From the NCBI RefSeq assembly GCF_000421545.1, contig NZ_ATXF01000005.1, positions 496,001 to 560,000 on the forward strand: DNA of 64,000 bases, written 5' to 3'. This document shows, piece after piece, positions 46,654-54,042 of this stretch (within the stretch, counting starts at the first letter, position 1; each line of letters begins with the position of its first letter). Made by a program: the position numbers and the translations under genes. Source of the stretch: Agromyces italicus DSM 16388 (lineage in GTDB: Bacteria; Actinomycetota; Actinomycetes; Actinomycetales; Microbacteriaceae). The notes under the pieces are model-generated. The model saw only the letters and a program-made list of their open reading frames with translations, made no database searches and was not told the DNA's origin.

Positions 46654-48300
46654 TCAGTCGGCGGGGACCGCCGCGCCGTAGATCGACGACCAGCCGCCGA
46701 ACGCCCCGAGCGACTCGTCGCCGTCGACGGCATCGTCGATCGCCACCGACCTGACCTCGCCGTTCCACGGCTCGTAGAACTGGAGTTCGTCGCCCTCGTG
46801 TCCGACGAGCAGCACGTAGTGGCGGGGAACGCCTGAGTCGTCGCCGACGAGGAACGGGACGGGTGTGCCGGAGTCGACCGCGGAGATCGCCCGGTCGACG
46901 AGGTCCTGCGCGTCGCCGTTCGGCCCGAGCATGCTGTACGACATGTCGACGTCGTCCCCGGTGATGCGGGCGACCTCGTCGCCGTACCCCCAGGGTGCCG
47001 ATCCGACGACCGACCCCGGCCAGAAGCTGAACTGGTTCGTCTGCCTGCGGATCTCCTCCTGGAGGTACTTGAGGCGTTCGGTCGTCGTCAGCCCGGCCTC
47101 GGGCATGCGGTCGATGAGCGTCACGTCGGAGAGGTACTCCGGGATGTGACCGTCGACGAGCGCGCCCTCCGCCAGGAACAGCGCGAGGAACGGGTCGCGC
47201 TGCGCGGCGAGCATCAGGAGAGACGAGGACCCGCACGTGGTGTCGGTCTTCTGCGTGATGACCGTGCCGTCGGGCATCGTCAGCTCGGTCCAGTCACGCG
47301 CGTCGGCGGCCGACACGTCGGTCATGCCGAGACCCGCGATCGCCTTCACCTGCTGCGGCGACATGGTCCGCAGCCTGCGGGCGAGCGCGAGGGTGAGTGC
47401 GAGGCCCGCGCCGCTCGCGAGGGCGCTCATGATGATCTGGCGCTCTTCGGGCGACTTCGACCCGTCGAGCGCGTCGTCGAGTCGCCTGCGGTCGGCCGGG
47501 CTCAACCGATCGCGCTCGGCGACGTAGGCCGCCCACTCGGCATCGGAGAGGACTGCACGGTCGGGATCGCCGACGCCTCGGGCGAGCGCGAGCGCCGCGT
47601 CGACGAGGCTCGTACTGCTCGTCGCCGGCAGGCCCGTCATCCGCGCATAGCCTGCGGCGTCCGAGAATGCGTAGCCGAGTCGCTGCTCGGCCTCGACGAC
47701 CGCTTCGAGGGCCGAGCCGCTCCCGGCCAGCGCAGACTGGGCATCGACGTACACGTCACGGATGGCCGATATCGCGGCCCGGCATTCGGCGTCGCTCCAC
47801 TCGGCGGCGAAGTCGACGGGCGCGTCGACCGCGAACGCGTCGTCGCGGGCCGATCGCACCTCCGCCGACCGCCGGTCGAAGCGACCCTGCCCGTCGTCGA
47901 GGGCGCTCGCATAGTCGTCGAGGGCGGCGGCGATGAACGCCGCACCGCGCTGCTCGAGCACGACGAGGTCGCGGAACGCGCGTACCTGCTCGGCCGCGGC
48001 CCGGCCGGCATCGGCGTCGAGCGCCTGCTCGACCTCGGTCGCGCGAGCATCGAGGCTCCTCGCACGCGCGTCGAGGGCGGCGGCGATCCGTTCGTACGCG
48101 TCGGCGCTCTGCTGCACGCTCGACGGTGACCCGCCGGGCCGTTGCAGGTGTTCACCCGTCCACATGCCCGCCATCGTCTGCAGCGACGTCGCGGCGCTGC
48201 GCACGCCCGCCTCGGTCGGGTGCGTCGGCAGCCAGTCCGAGGCGTTCTCGGCCATCCGTGCGAGCCGACGGCACTCCTCGGCTCTCTCCTGCAGGTTCAC
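46654..48300 (-). CDS. WXG/LXG-like protein with C39-type papain-fold peptidase domain (probable type VII-linked effector)
   Basis: 548 residues from GTG 48300. Residues 1-~260 are almost all helical with a WTG (WXG) turn at 47-49 and long Ala/Glu/Arg heptads, the layout of ESX-type secreted carriers. Residues ~345-548 form a C39-like cysteine peptidase domain: Cys356 in TTCGSSSLLML, His494 in RHYVLLVGHEGDEL and Asn513 in FYEPWNGEV. No Sec signal. The combination suggests a secreted effector or wall/protein-processing enzyme delivered by a WXG system, but no secretion ATPase is present here. It is coupled (GTGA) to the two small upstream genes. Confidence 0.75.
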   Translation of the reverse strand: MNLQERAEECRRLARMAENASDWLPTHPTEAGVRSAATSLQTMAGMWTGEHLQRPGGSPSSVQQSADAYERIAAALDARARSLDARATEVEQALDADAGRAAAEQVRAFRDLVVLEQRGAAFIAAALDDYASALDDGQGRFDRRSAEVRSARDDAFAVDAPVDFAAEWSDAECRAAISAIRDVYVDAQSALAGSGSALEAVVEAEQRLGYAFSDAAGYARMTGLPATSSTSLVDAALALARGVGDPDRAVLSDAEWAAYVAERDRLSPADRRRLDDALDGSKSPEERQIIMSALASGAGLALTLALARRLRTMSPQQVKAIAGLGMTDVSAADARDWTELTMPDGTVITQKTDTTCGSSSLLMLAAQRDPFLALFLAEGALVDGHIPEYLSDVTLIDRMPEAGLTTTERLKYLQEEIRRQTNQFSFWPGSVVGSAPWGYGDEVARITGDDVDMSYSMLGPNGDAQDLVDRAISAVDSGTPVPFLVGDDSGVPRHYVLLVGHEGDELQFYEPWNGEVRSVAIDDAVDGDESLGAFGGWSSIYGAAVPAD

Positions 48301-48650
48301 GTGTCGCCCTCCGCTCGCGTCGAGATACTCAGCCTCCGGAGCGTGTCGGCGACGCGCTCGAGCGCGTCCGCGGCGGCCTCCGACCCGGCGAGCCCGGCCA
48401 GTTCCGCGAACACCGTCCGCACGGCCTCCCGCCCGGCGTCGGGCCCGTCGACCACGGCGCCGCCCAGTCCGGCGACCGTGTCGAGCCCGGCGAGCCGCAC
48501 GACGACGCCGAGGCGGCGCACCGTGGACCAGTCGACGCCGGCGCCGCCCAGGGTGACCGCCCAGCGCGCCACGTCGACGGGCGCGGCGCGACCGACCGCC
48601 GTCTTGCGATCAGGAGAGGCCTCGAGCCCGGGCTGTGCGGCCACGGTCAC
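48297..48650 (-). CDS. Small protein between the WXG-like gene and the WXG/C39 effector
   Basis: 117 residues from GTG 48650. Rich in Ala, Gly and Val with a helical C-terminal third (ELAGLAGSEAAADALERVAD). Both ends overlap neighbours by GTGA, which binds the three genes into one translated unit. Size and place suggest a carrier or chaperone for the effector. No family recognised. Confidence 0.65.
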   Translation of the reverse strand: MTVAAQPGLEASPDRKTAVGRAAPVDVARWAVTLGGAGVDWSTVRRLGVVVRLAGLDTVAGLGGAVVDGPDAGREAVRTVFAELAGLAGSEAAADALERVADTLRRLSISTRAEGDT

Positions 48651-48901
48651 ACCGCCTCGGCGCGACGACCGCCACCGCGCCGCTCACCCGGCGCCACGAG
48701 ACCCTGGTCGAGGGCCGCGAATGCGGCGAGGTCGTCGTCGACCTTCTGGGCGAGCTGCCGGAGGCCCTCCCCCGCGACGCGGAACTCCTCCGCCCAGTGC
48801 GCCGCCGCGGCCGCGCCGGCCTCCTTCACGGCGGCGCCGAGCCCGTGGATGCCCGTCTCGGCGGCGTGCGCCGTCCGCCGCCTCATCGATCTCGACCGCA
48901 T
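48647..48901 (-). CDS. WXG100-like small protein, probably with a shifted N-terminus
   Basis: The frame that reaches the stop at 48647 reads HAAETGIHGLGAAVKEAGAA and AHWAEEFRVAGEGLRQLAQK, an amphipathic WXG100-like helical hairpin. The good ribosome site (GGGGAGGGCGCG) is however placed for ATG 48908, in another frame, reading MADAVEIDEAADGA, which looks like the natural N-terminus. A one-nucleotide shift (skip of one base) near 48870 joins the two. This may be a sequencing slip, a recent mutation or frameshifting. The fallback in-frame start is ATG 48901. Confidence 0.55.
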   Translation of the reverse strand: MRSRSMRRRTAHAAETGIHGLGAAVKEAGAAAAAHWAEEFRVAGEGLRQLAQKVDDDLAAFAALDQGLVAPGERRGGGRRAEAV

Positions 48902-49050
48902 CGGCCATCGCGCCCTCCCCAGCTCGCAGCATCGTCGCCTCGACCCTCCCACGAGCTGCACGACATCGGAAATGGGCACCCCTCCCCATGCGGCGCGAGC
49001 TCGGACGTCACACGCGCGGCCGGAGACATCCGGCCTGATTGAATCGAGGG

Positions 49051-49080
49051 ATGCACCGACTCGCCGTGACCGCCCGATGA
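49051..49080 (+). CDS. Nine-codon upstream ORF overlapping the TauE/SafE start
   Basis: Codes for MHRLAVTAR; its TGA overlaps the ATG of the permease gene (ATGA). TTGAAT at 49039-49044 is exactly 6 nt before this ATG, so the uORF would be translated as a leaderless start and the permease, which has no ribosome site, by coupling. Prediction only. Confidence 0.4.
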   Translation: MHRLAVTAR

Positions 49081-49835
49081 ACCCGCTCGAGTTCGCCGCC
49101 CTCGTGCTCGGCGGCATCGTCGCGGGCGGCATCAACTCGGTGGTCGGGTCGGGATCGCTCGTGACCTTCCCGATCCTGCTGGCGTTCGGCTACCCGCCGG
49201 TGCTCGCGAACGTCACGAACAACGTGGGCGTGCTGCCCGCCTCGCTCGTCGCCACGTTCGCTGGGCGTTCCGAGTTCCGCGGCGAATGGCGTCGCCTCGG
49301 CGTCTTCCTCTGCTTCTCGGCCGCGGGCGGCGCGACCGGCGCACTGCTGCTGCTGCGACTGCCGAGCGAGGCCTTCGACATGATCGTGCCTGCGCTGATC
49401 GTGCTGGCGCTGCTGCTCGTGATCTTCGGGCCGCAGATCAAGCGCTGGACGACCCGGCTGCACGGCCAGGCCGAGCACCACGACCACCCGGGCGCCACGA
49501 TGGCGGTCGCCGGGCTCACCGCGGTCTACGGCGGCTATTTCGGGGCGGCGCAGGGCGTTCTGCTGCTGGCCCTCCTCTCGATCACGATGGCGGGGTCGCT
49601 CGTCCGGGCGAACGCCTACAAGAACGCCATGGCCGCGACCGCGAACCTCGTCGCGGCGATCGTGTTCGTCGCCGTCACCGAGGTGGCGTGGCTCGCGGCG
49701 CTCGCGATCGCGGTCGGCGCCTTCATCGGCGGAGCGCTCGGCGGTCGTTTCGGCCGGTACATCCCGCAGACGGCGTACCGCGTCGTGATCGTCACGATCG
49801 GACTCGCGGCGCTCGTCTACTTCATGGTGCGGTAG
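49077..49835 (+). CDS. TauE/SafE-family permease
   Basis: 252 residues with seven to eight spans. The duplicated TauE motif is visible: GGINSVVGSGSLVTFPILLA in the first half and GLTAVYGGYFGAAQGVLLLA in the second. The family moves sulfite, sulfoacetate or other organic anions; the direction is usually outward. Given the sulfatase and SulP genes 15-30 kb away, sulfite is an option, but the distance gives it little weight. Starts by coupling to the uORF at 49051-49080. Confidence 0.87.
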   Translation: MNPLEFAALVLGGIVAGGINSVVGSGSLVTFPILLAFGYPPVLANVTNNVGVLPASLVATFAGRSEFRGEWRRLGVFLCFSAAGGATGALLLLRLPSEAFDMIVPALIVLALLLVIFGPQIKRWTTRLHGQAEHHDHPGATMAVAGLTAVYGGYFGAAQGVLLLALLSITMAGSLVRANAYKNAMAATANLVAAIVFVAVTEVAWLAALAIAVGAFIGGALGGRFGRYIPQTAYRVVIVTIGLAALVYFMVR

Positions 49836-50455
49836 ACGCGGTCGGCCGCGCGAACTCGCGCCGCACCTGTGCACGCCACCGAAGTGGCCATCGGTATCGT
49901 GGCGTGCATCGTGTCCCCGCAGGCGTGAGAGCCGGAGCTCCCGAACCGCGCCTTCCGCCCCGCGTGGGTGCCCATGAATCGGCGGAGCTGCGCGTCGAGC
50001 GGGCGCCCGCGCTGGAACGGCTGCCGCTGGAAGGTGCGGAACCGGGCGAGTTCGCCCTGGTCGGCCAGCAGCTCCTCGACGCGCGCGGAGCCGAGCGCGC
50101 GGATCGGTTCGCCCTCGAGGTCGGGCTCGCACGAGTAGAACCCCAGCTCGCCGAGCGGGGCGTCGGTGCTTCCGAGCCCGGCGCCGTCGACGGCGCGGCG
50201 CACATACGCGGTCTCGGCCGCATCGAAGAGCCCGAGCACGCGGCGCGGGCGGCCGTGCGCCGCGGCCTCCGCCTCGGCCGCGAGCGCGGCGAGGTGGTGG
50301 TGCAGGTTGGTCACGCCGTGCATCGGGACGACGGCGACCTCGGCCGCCGCGAGGTCGGCGCCGAGGCGCACGGCGAGCGCCTCGAGGGCGAGGCGGTCGC
50401 TCTCGCCCTCGACGAGCACGACGGTGGATGCCTCGGCGATGACCAGGTCCCGCAT
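49817..50455 (-). CDS. TOPRIM-domain protein (OLD-nuclease-like)
   Basis: 212 residues. TOPRIM marks: VVLVEGESDRLALEALAVRL with the catalytic Glu, a middle GLFDAAETAYV and FYSCEPDLEGEPIRALG. The TOPRIM of OLD nucleases has this form, but the ATPase domain is missing and the Asp-x-Asp is degenerate (FDAAE). DNA nicking or phosphotransfer is possible. The C-terminal third is basic. It overlaps the convergent TauE gene by 19 bp. GCATGG-type start region; ATG 50455. Confidence 0.72.
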   Translation of the reverse strand: MRDLVIAEASTVVLVEGESDRLALEALAVRLGADLAAAEVAVVPMHGVTNLHHHLAALAAEAEAAAHGRPRRVLGLFDAAETAYVRRAVDGAGLGSTDAPLGELGFYSCEPDLEGEPIRALGSARVEELLADQGELARFRTFQRQPFQRGRPLDAQLRRFMGTHAGRKARFGSSGSHACGDTMHATIPMATSVACTGAARVRAADRVYRTMK

Positions 50456-50556
50456 GGTGCGACCCTACTCCGGCGTACCCGGTGCTCGGGTCTACCGTCC
50501 GAGCGTCCGCGCGTCTAGAGTCAGCCCGTATGCAGGTCGAATGATGGAGGGGAATC

Positions 50557-52080
50557 GTGAACAGGATGCGGGCACGGCTGCTCGGCGGCGCGACCGTCGC
50601 GGCACTGGCGATCGGGAGCCTCGGCGCGATCGGCGCCGCCGCTGCCCCGAAGGGGGCCGGGCCCCGGTACACGGTCGGCGCCGCCGGCGCGGGCGACGCG
50701 TACTTCCCGTTCGCGGGCAACGGCGGCTACGACGTGCAGCACTACGACCTCGAACTCGACTACACCCCGCCGGCGCCCGATCCGGCGCCCCTCGAGGGCG
50801 AGCTGCGCGGCACCGCGACGATCGAGCTCGTGGCGACCCAGGATCTCGACCGGTTCAACCTCGACCTCCGCGGCATGGAGGTCGAGACCGTCGCCGTGAA
50901 CGGCAAGCGTGCGGCCTCGGTGGCCACGCCCGCACCCGGTGCCGCCGTCGACGGCGCCGCGTTCTGGCATGTGCAGGACGACGAGGCTCGCGTGTGGGAG
51001 CTCACCGTGCAACCCCGGCCGAAGCTGAAGGCCGGTCAGCGCGCGACGGTGGTGGTCGAGTACGGCGGCGCGACGACGCAGCCCGAGGACATCGAGGAGG
51101 CGCTCTACGGCTGGGTGACGACGCGCGATGGCGCCATCGTCGCCAGCGAGCCCGACGGTTCGATGACCTGGTACCCCGTCAGCGATCACCAGACCGACAA
51201 GGCGAGCTACAGCTTCGCGATCACGGTGCCCGAGGGCAAGGTCGCCGTCGCCAACGGGACGCAGCCGAAGCCCGAGGAGACCGCCGACGGCCTGACCACC
51301 TGGTACTGGGATGCGCCCGACGAGCAGGCGAGCTACCTCACGACCGCCTCGGTCGGCGACTTCGAACTGCGGGCGCCGACCTTCTCGGCGAGCGGCGTGC
51401 CGATCATCGACGCGGTCGACCGCGACCTCTCACCCGCCCGTCTCGCCACGACGAACGCGAGCCTCGCCCGGCAGGCGGCGATGATCGACTTCTTCGAGAG
51501 CCGCTTCGGGCCATACCCGTTCACGGCGTTCGGCTCGATCGTCGATGACGACTCCGTCGGCTACGCCCTCGAGACCCAGACCCGACCGGTGTACTCCGGC
51601 CAGGCCGGTCAGGGAACCGTCGCACACGAGCTGGCGCACCAGTGGTTCGGCGACGCCGTGAGCCCCGAGCGCTGGCAGGACATCTGGCTCAACGAGGGCT
51701 GGGCCACGTACGCGACCTGGATGTGGACCGAGCAGAACGGCGGCGCCACCGCGCAGCAGAGCTACAACGCCTGGTACGACCCCACGCGGACGGCCTCGTA
51801 CTGGCAGCTGCAGATCGGCGACCCGGGGCCGCTCGGGCTGTTCGCCACGCAGGTCTACAACCGCGGCGCAGGCACCCTGCACGCGCTCCGGGTCGAGGTG
51901 GGCGACGAGGCGTTCTTCGAAGGCGCCCGGCTCTGGCTCGAACGCTACGACGACTCCGCGGCGACCGCCGACGACTTCCAGGCGGTCTACGAGGAGGTGT
52001 CGGGCGAGGACCTCGACGAGTTCTTCCAGATCTGGCTCGCCGACCCGGTGAAGCCGCCCGCCGACTGGGTGCAGCCGTAG
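50557..52080 (+). CDS. Secreted M1-family aminopeptidase
   Basis: 507 residues from GTG 50557, with GGAGGGG upstream. Signal peptide (about 1-30), N-terminal beta domain, catalytic domain with HELAH at 357-361 and Glu380 in NEGWATY, the exact HEXXH-x18-E spacing of M1 zinc enzymes. The GAMEN exopeptidase motif is altered to GYALETQTRP; this variation occurs in short secreted actinobacterial M1 proteins and may change substrate N-terminus recognition. No C-terminal HEAT domain, thus short for the family. Cuts peptides outside the cell. Confidence 0.9.
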   Translation: MNRMRARLLGGATVAALAIGSLGAIGAAAAPKGAGPRYTVGAAGAGDAYFPFAGNGGYDVQHYDLELDYTPPAPDPAPLEGELRGTATIELVATQDLDRFNLDLRGMEVETVAVNGKRAASVATPAPGAAVDGAAFWHVQDDEARVWELTVQPRPKLKAGQRATVVVEYGGATTQPEDIEEALYGWVTTRDGAIVASEPDGSMTWYPVSDHQTDKASYSFAITVPEGKVAVANGTQPKPEETADGLTTWYWDAPDEQASYLTTASVGDFELRAPTFSASGVPIIDAVDRDLSPARLATTNASLARQAAMIDFFESRFGPYPFTAFGSIVDDDSVGYALETQTRPVYSGQAGQGTVAHELAHQWFGDAVSPERWQDIWLNEGWATYATWMWTEQNGGATAQQSYNAWYDPTRTASYWQLQIGDPGPLGLFATQVYNRGAGTLHALRVEVGDEAFFEGARLWLERYDDSAATADDFQAVYEEVSGEDLDEFFQIWLADPVKPPADWVQP

Positions 52081-52113
52081 TCGCGTCGGTCGACGGGGCC
52101 GTACGATGACGGG

Positions 52114-52827
52114 ATGATCCGAGCGTCCGAGCGCACCACCGGGCCCGAGCCCGGCAGCGCCGCCGACGTCGTGCGCTCGTGGGACGCCCGCGCCGACCAC
52201 TACCTCGAGCTGTTCCGCGACGAGCTCGAGGGCAAGCCGCACGACCTCGCGCTGCTCGCCGACTTCGCCCGCCGCCTCGGCCAGGGCGCACGCGTGCTCG
52301 ACGTCGGGTGCGGGCCGTGCGGGCACGTCGCCGCGGCGCTCGCCGCGCACGGGCTCGACGTCACCGGCCTCGACCTCTCGCCGCGATGCATCGAACTCGC
52401 GCGCCTCGTACAGCCCGGGCTTCGCTTCGAGATCGGCGACCAGCGCACGCTCGGCCCCGACCGCCTCGGCGGATCGTTCGACGGGATCGTCTCGAACTAC
52501 TCGCTGCACGACCAGCCGAAGTCGCTGCTGCCCGGTACCTTCGCCGCGTGGGCCGCGGCGCTCAGGCCGGGCGGCCGCCTGCTCGTCGTCGCGAAGGAGG
52601 GCACCGACGACGGGGTCGCGGCAGACCCGCTCGGCTCCGGCATCGAGGTCTACTGGGCCGAGTTCACCGCCGCCGAGCTCGCCGGAGCGGCCGAGGCGGC
52701 GGGCTTCGCCGTCGAGCGGCTCGCCGATCGCGCGCCCTACGAACAGGAGATCGCCTCGCAACGGCTGTACCTCGAGGCATCCCTGCCCCGAGAATCGGGT
52801 CTGGACGCCGAGCGCCGGGCCCCCTAG
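52114..52827 (+). CDS. Class I SAM-dependent methyltransferase
   Basis: 237 residues; motif I RVLDVGCGPCGHVAAALAAH at about 59-78, VTGLDLSPRCIELAR as motif II, SNYSLHDQP and LRPGGRLLVVAKEG as later motifs. A UbiE/COQ5-like small-molecule enzyme; substrate unknown. TACGAT at 52102-52107 lies 6 nt before ATG 52114, a leaderless promoter. The TAG stop at 52825 lies in the TAGACT -10 box of the next unit. Confidence 0.83.
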   Translation: MIRASERTTGPEPGSAADVVRSWDARADHYLELFRDELEGKPHDLALLADFARRLGQGARVLDVGCGPCGHVAAALAAHGLDVTGLDLSPRCIELARLVQPGLRFEIGDQRTLGPDRLGGSFDGIVSNYSLHDQPKSLLPGTFAAWAAALRPGGRLLVVAKEGTDDGVAADPLGSGIEVYWAEFTAAELAGAAEAAGFAVERLADRAPYEQEIASQRLYLEASLPRESGLDAERRAP

Positions 52828-52830
52828 ACT
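52825..52830 (+). promoter_or_regulatory. -10 box of the leader-ORF/RIO kinase unit
   Basis: TAGACT; its first three bases are the stop codon of the preceding methyltransferase gene. Transcription would start near 52837, giving a leader of about 160 nt before the kinase start, with the 19-codon ORF inside it. No clear -35 hexamer is seen. Confidence 0.5.
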
Positions 52831-52895
52831 TCCTGAGCCGCGTGCATCGCGCGGAATCGGGCCCGGAGCATCCGGCTGAAGGAGAGGAGACGACC

Positions 52896-52955
52896 ATGGC
52901 TGTCCTTGTCATGACCCTCGACATCCCTTCATCCTGCGAGGCCCTCAGCCGCTGA
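52896..52955 (+). CDS. 19-codon leader ORF upstream of the RIO kinase gene
   Basis: Codes for MAVLVMTLDIPSSCEALSR. It has the best Shine-Dalgarno sequence of the neighbourhood (AAGGAGAGGAG, spacing about 6) and ends 40 nt before the kinase start. The strong ribosome site argues that it is translated; it might couple or attenuate kinase expression. No peptide family recognised. Confidence 0.5.
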   Translation: MAVLVMTLDIPSSCEALSR

Positions 52956-52995
52956 TCGCGGCCCGGTGGCCTCCGCATTCTTCGGAGAATCCACC

Positions 52996-53832
52996 GTGCA
53001 TCTCATCTCGTCACTCGACCTCGCCTTCCTCGACACCGAACCCGGCGAGGGCCAACGCTGGTCGACCTGGCCGGCGACCACCCCCTCCGAGCGCGGCCCC
53101 GCGCCGCGCCCCGACTGGCTCGTCACCTCCGCAGCAGCGTTCGACACCGAACTCGGCGTCGTGAAGACCGGCAAGGAGGCCGACCTCTCGCTCATCGAAC
53201 GCGCCGTGCCGGGCGCCGATCCGCAGGTCGCCGGCAACTCGGTGCTGCTCGCGGCCAAGCGCTACCGCGGCACCGAGCACAGCGATTTCCATCGCTCGAC
53301 CGTCTACACCGAGGGCCGCGGCACCCGCCGCAGCCGCGACGCGCGCGCCCTCGCGAAGGGCACGACCTTCGGCCGCGAGGTCGCGCGGGTGCAGTGGGCG
53401 TACGCCGAGTTCGAGGCGCTCTCGCGGCTCACCGAACTCGGCGCGGCCGTGCCGTACCCGGTGCAGGTCGGCGGCACCGAGGTGCTCATGGAGTTCATCG
53501 GCGACGGCCGTGTCGCGGCCCCCCGGCTCGCGCAGGTGCGGGCGACGCCCGATGAACTGCGCGAGCTGTTCCACCAGGTCGTCGACTTCATGCACACGCT
53601 CGCCGCGGCGGGGCTCGCGCACGGCGACCTCTCCCCATACAACCTGCTCGTGCACGAGGGGCGGGTGGTCGCGATCGATCTGCCCCAGGTCGTCGACCTC
53701 ATCTCGAACCCGCAGGGCTTCGACCTGCTGCACCGCGACTGCGTCAACGTGTGCTCGTGGTTCACGAGGCAGCGGCTCGAGTGCGACCCCGAAGAACTGT
53801 TCGGCGAGCTCGTCGGTATGGTCGCGATGTGA
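52996..53832 (+). CDS. RIO-family serine protein kinase
   Basis: 278 residues from GTG 52996 (GGAGAATCCACC upstream); GTG 52966 is an alternative in frame. RIO marks: GVVKTGKEADLSLIERA (nucleotide loop with S/T-K-E-A), LLAAKRYRGTEHSDFHR (ATP lysine), HGDLSPYNLLVHEGRVVAID (catalytic loop and metal Asp). Archaeal and eukaryotic RIO1/RIO2 work in ribosome maturation; bacterial versions are poorly studied. The leader ORF upstream hints at translational control. Confidence 0.9.
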   Translation: MHLISSLDLAFLDTEPGEGQRWSTWPATTPSERGPAPRPDWLVTSAAAFDTELGVVKTGKEADLSLIERAVPGADPQVAGNSVLLAAKRYRGTEHSDFHRSTVYTEGRGTRRSRDARALAKGTTFGREVARVQWAYAEFEALSRLTELGAAVPYPVQVGGTEVLMEFIGDGRVAAPRLAQVRATPDELRELFHQVVDFMHTLAAAGLAHGDLSPYNLLVHEGRVVAIDLPQVVDLISNPQGFDLLHRDCVNVCSWFTRQRLECDPEELFGELVGMVAM

Positions 53833-53841
53833 GCGCCCGGG

Positions 53842-53934
53842 GCCGTGCAGAATTCAGGATGCCTCCCGCGCCACGCCGTGCGTGAGCGCCGAAGCCTCGG
53901 CGAGTCGGCCGCCGCATCCTGAATTCTGCACGGC
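53842..53934. repeat. Long inverted repeat: two perfect 21-bp arms, 51-bp centre
   Basis: The arm at 53842-53862 (core GCAGAATTCAGGATGC) is the exact reverse complement of the arm at 53914-53934. The 51-bp centre holds a smaller palindrome GCCGAAGCCTCGGC. The arms include an EcoRI-like GAATTC and are far AT-richer than the surroundings. It lies between the RIO kinase stop and the UMF1-type MFS start. It could be a palindromic repeat element, a terminator-like RNA or a small RNA gene. Confidence 0.65.
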
Positions 53935-54042
53935 GTGCGCCCGACGGCGCACGCCCCGCGGTAGTGTGCAACTCGATCGACGCGGATCGGCCCCGGTTCG
54001 CGCCGTCACCACCCGTTCACCGGATGCCGGGAGACTGCCCCC

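Noticed and set aside
53842-53934. The long inverted repeat as an ordinary Rho-independent terminator
   Set aside because: The 51-bp loop region and 21-bp AT-containing arms do not fit; no U-tract follows.
53833-54042. A small gene in the gap before the UMF1-type MFS gene
   Set aside because: Short frames there are Arg/Pro-rich, lack ribosome sites and cross the inverted repeat.
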